This document shows positions 22,838-24,124 of a DNA stretch of 24,124 bases, in pieces. How positions within the stretch are numbered: position 1 is the stretch's first letter; each line of letters starts with the position of its first letter. The notes below the pieces were generated by a model. That model did no database searches. It was given only the letters and a program-made list of their open reading frames with translations, and was not told the DNA's origin. The position numbers and the translations under genes were made by a program. This DNA comes from CAYYNP01 sp964472545 (GTDB lineage Bacteria; Planctomycetota; Planctomycetia; Pirellulales; Thermoguttaceae), in NCBI GenBank assembly GCA_964472545.1, contig CAYYNP010000139.1, positions 1-24,124 of the forward strand. Direction: 5' to 3'.

Positions 22838-23536
22838 TCAGTCGCGGCCGCCTTGGTATTCTAGCGGATCGTTCAAGCCGGCCTCGGCGAAACCTCGCAA
22901 TCGCAGGCAACAGGCATCGCATCGCCCGCAGCTTATGCCCTGTGGATCGGGATCGTAGCAGGTGTGCGTCAAGCCATAATCCACGCCAAGCCGGATGCCG
23001 CGACGGATGATTTCCGCTTTGGTCAGGTCGATCAAGGGGGTGTGGATCGCAAACTCGAGTTCGCCTTCCACCCCGGCCTTGGTGGCGAGATTTGCCAGCC
23101 GAGCGAAGGCTTTGATGAACTCCGGCCGGCAATCGGGATAGCCGCTGTAGTCGACCGCATTGACGCCGATGAAGACGTCGGCCGCGCGCACGACCTCGGC
23201 GAGTCCCAGTGCGAGAGACAACAGCACCGTATTCCGCCCCGGCACGTACGTGACGGGAATCCCCTGCTCGATCTCGCCGAGGCCACGGTCCTTGGGCACT
23301 TCCACGGCGTCGGTCAGGGCGCTGCCGCCGATCGATGCCAAATCCACTTTGGTCACGACGTGCCGGCGGATGCCCATCGCCTCGGCGACGCGCCCGGCGG
23401 CCTGCAATTCAAATCGGTGCCGCTGTCCGTAATCGACCGTTTGGGCGATCAACTCAAAGCCCCGATCTTGGGCGATCGCCGCCGTGGTCGCCGAATCGAG
23501 GCCCCCGGAGAGGAGGATCACCGCAGGTCTGCTCAT
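22838..23536 (-). CDS. queC: 7-cyano-7-deazaguanine (preQ0) synthase QueC
   Basis: 232 residues. ATP-dependent enzyme turning 7-carboxy-7-deazaguanine and ammonia into preQ0. The PP-loop SGGLDSATT (10-18) binds ATP, VDYGQRHRFEL follows, and the C-terminal C-x9-C-x2-C-x2-C set (CYDPDPQGISCGRCDACC) binds zinc. GVNAVDYSGYPDCRPEFI is the QueC-specific segment. Full family length. It is the first gene of a likely queC-queE operon and is divergent from queF across 160 bases. No ribosome site of note and no preQ1 riboswitch is recognised upstream. Confidence 0.96.
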   Translation of the reverse strand: MSRPAVILLSGGLDSATTAAIAQDRGFELIAQTVDYGQRHRFELQAAGRVAEAMGIRRHVVTKVDLASIGGSALTDAVEVPKDRGLGEIEQGIPVTYVPGRNTVLLSLALGLAEVVRAADVFIGVNAVDYSGYPDCRPEFIKAFARLANLATKAGVEGELEFAIHTPLIDLTKAEIIRRGIRLGVDYGLTHTCYDPDPQGISCGRCDACCLRLRGFAEAGLNDPLEYQGGRD

Positions 23537-23696
23537 GGTCGGCCCGTTGGGTGTGGCGATCGCGGAGTCGCGTCAACTCCTCCTGGCGGGTGGATGCTTC
23601 CCGGCAGGTGTCTGGCCGCCGGCCCTCGAAGCGGCTCCCCTTTTCCCAAACCTCTCATCATGACACAATGGCCGCGGTCAGAAAAGGAGCGGCCCG

Positions 23697-24050
23697 ATGA
23701 GCGCAGCGTTTCGCGAGACACTTGAGACGTTCGACAATCCCCGTCCCGGCCGGGACTATACGATCGAAATCGTCTGTCCGGAGTTCACCTCCGTTTGTCC
23801 GAAGACCGGCCAACCCGACTTCGGCACGCTGACGTTCACCTACGTACCCGAGACGACGTGCGTGGAACTGAAGAGCTTGAAGCTCTACCTCCAACAGTTT
23901 CGCAACAAGGGCATTTTCTACGAGGACGTGACCAACCGGATCCTTGACGACCTGGTCGCTGTATTGCGACCGAAGAGAATGACACTCGCCGCCGCGTTTA
24001 CCGCCCGAGGCGGGATCACGACCACGGTAACTGTCGTCCACCAAATGTAG
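23697..24050 (+). CDS. queF: NADPH-dependent preQ0 reductase QueF (short type)
   Basis: 117 residues, the short single-domain form. It reduces the nitrile of preQ0 to the amine preQ1 for queuosine. FTSVCPKTGQPDFG (30-43) carries the nucleophile C34 that forms the thioimide, and D41; VELKSLKLYLQQFRNKGIFY is the QueF signature. The usual FHE reads FYE, a variant I believe is common in short QueF. AAAAGGAG lies eight bases before the ATG. It shares an intergenic region with the divergent queC. Confidence 0.95.
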   Translation: MSAAFRETLETFDNPRPGRDYTIEIVCPEFTSVCPKTGQPDFGTLTFTYVPETTCVELKSLKLYLQQFRNKGIFYEDVTNRILDDLVAVLRPKRMTLAAAFTARGGITTTVTVVHQM

Positions 24051-24107
24051 GGGCAAGGGTCGTTCGTTTAGGGCTCTTCCGTTTTCAGGTGCAGAACGCT
24101 AGGAATA

Positions 24108-24121
24108 CGGCCTTCAGGCCG
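24108..24121. repeat. Hairpin downstream of queF
   Basis: CGGCCT-TC-AGGCCG palindrome 58 bases after the queF stop, at the window end. It may be a REP-type element or part of a terminator; the bases that would show a T tract lie outside the window. Confidence 0.45.
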
Positions 24122-24124
24122 GCG

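Noticed and set aside
22782..23132. QueE extended upstream by 117 codons
   Set aside because: The extension overlaps queC in another frame and lacks similarity; MRIAEIFRSIQGEG is the normal start.
23537..23696. preQ1 riboswitch between queC and queF
   Set aside because: No compact hairpin with an A-rich tail ahead of either start could be recognised; the space is short and GC-rich.

Overview
The window is GC-rich, densely coded DNA that best fits a planctomycete of the Pirellulales type. The support is the mix of WD40-caspase and caspase-VWA giant proteins, ThuA-like and DUF4139 exported proteins, and many different short inverted repeats at gene ends. No rRNA, tRNA, transposase or CRISPR array is visible. 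The lineage call is an inference from gene content.

Left part (135-2601, minus strand): two exported proteins, a DUF4139 protein and a ThuA-like protein. Next (2733-11508, minus): a two-gene operon encoding very large extracytoplasmic caspase-fold proteins. The first is a WD40/PDZ-like/caspase protein whose catalytic cysteine position is glycine. The second has a membrane anchor, a caspase domain and a VWA domain.

Centre (11910-21267, minus): a type VI secretion (T6SS) cargo island, read from right to left: Hcp, VgrG, DUF2169 adaptor, a degenerate beta-ketoacyl-synthase-like protein, PAAR-like spike, AHH-family nuclease toxin, Imm11-type immunity protein, DUF6484 protein, and a TIGR02270/HEAT protein that appears split in two with an FHA domain at the break. 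No sheath, baseplate, membrane-complex or ClpV genes are present, so the machine itself must be encoded elsewhere. Hcp and VgrG form the tube and tip, the PAAR-like protein and DUF2169 protein probably mount the AHH nuclease, and Imm11 protects the producer. Hcp has an exceptionally complete Shine-Dalgarno sequence inside a small hairpin. The next gene, facing away from hcp, is csrA, whose product is a known post-transcriptional T6SS regulator in other bacteria.

Right end: csrA (plus), then the 7-deazaguanine genes queE and queC (minus) and queF (plus). These would carry 6-carboxytetrahydropterin to preQ1 for queuosine; queD is not in the window. Inverted repeats of at least five unrelated families sit at gene junctions, and two of them create false N-terminal extensions of open reading frames.
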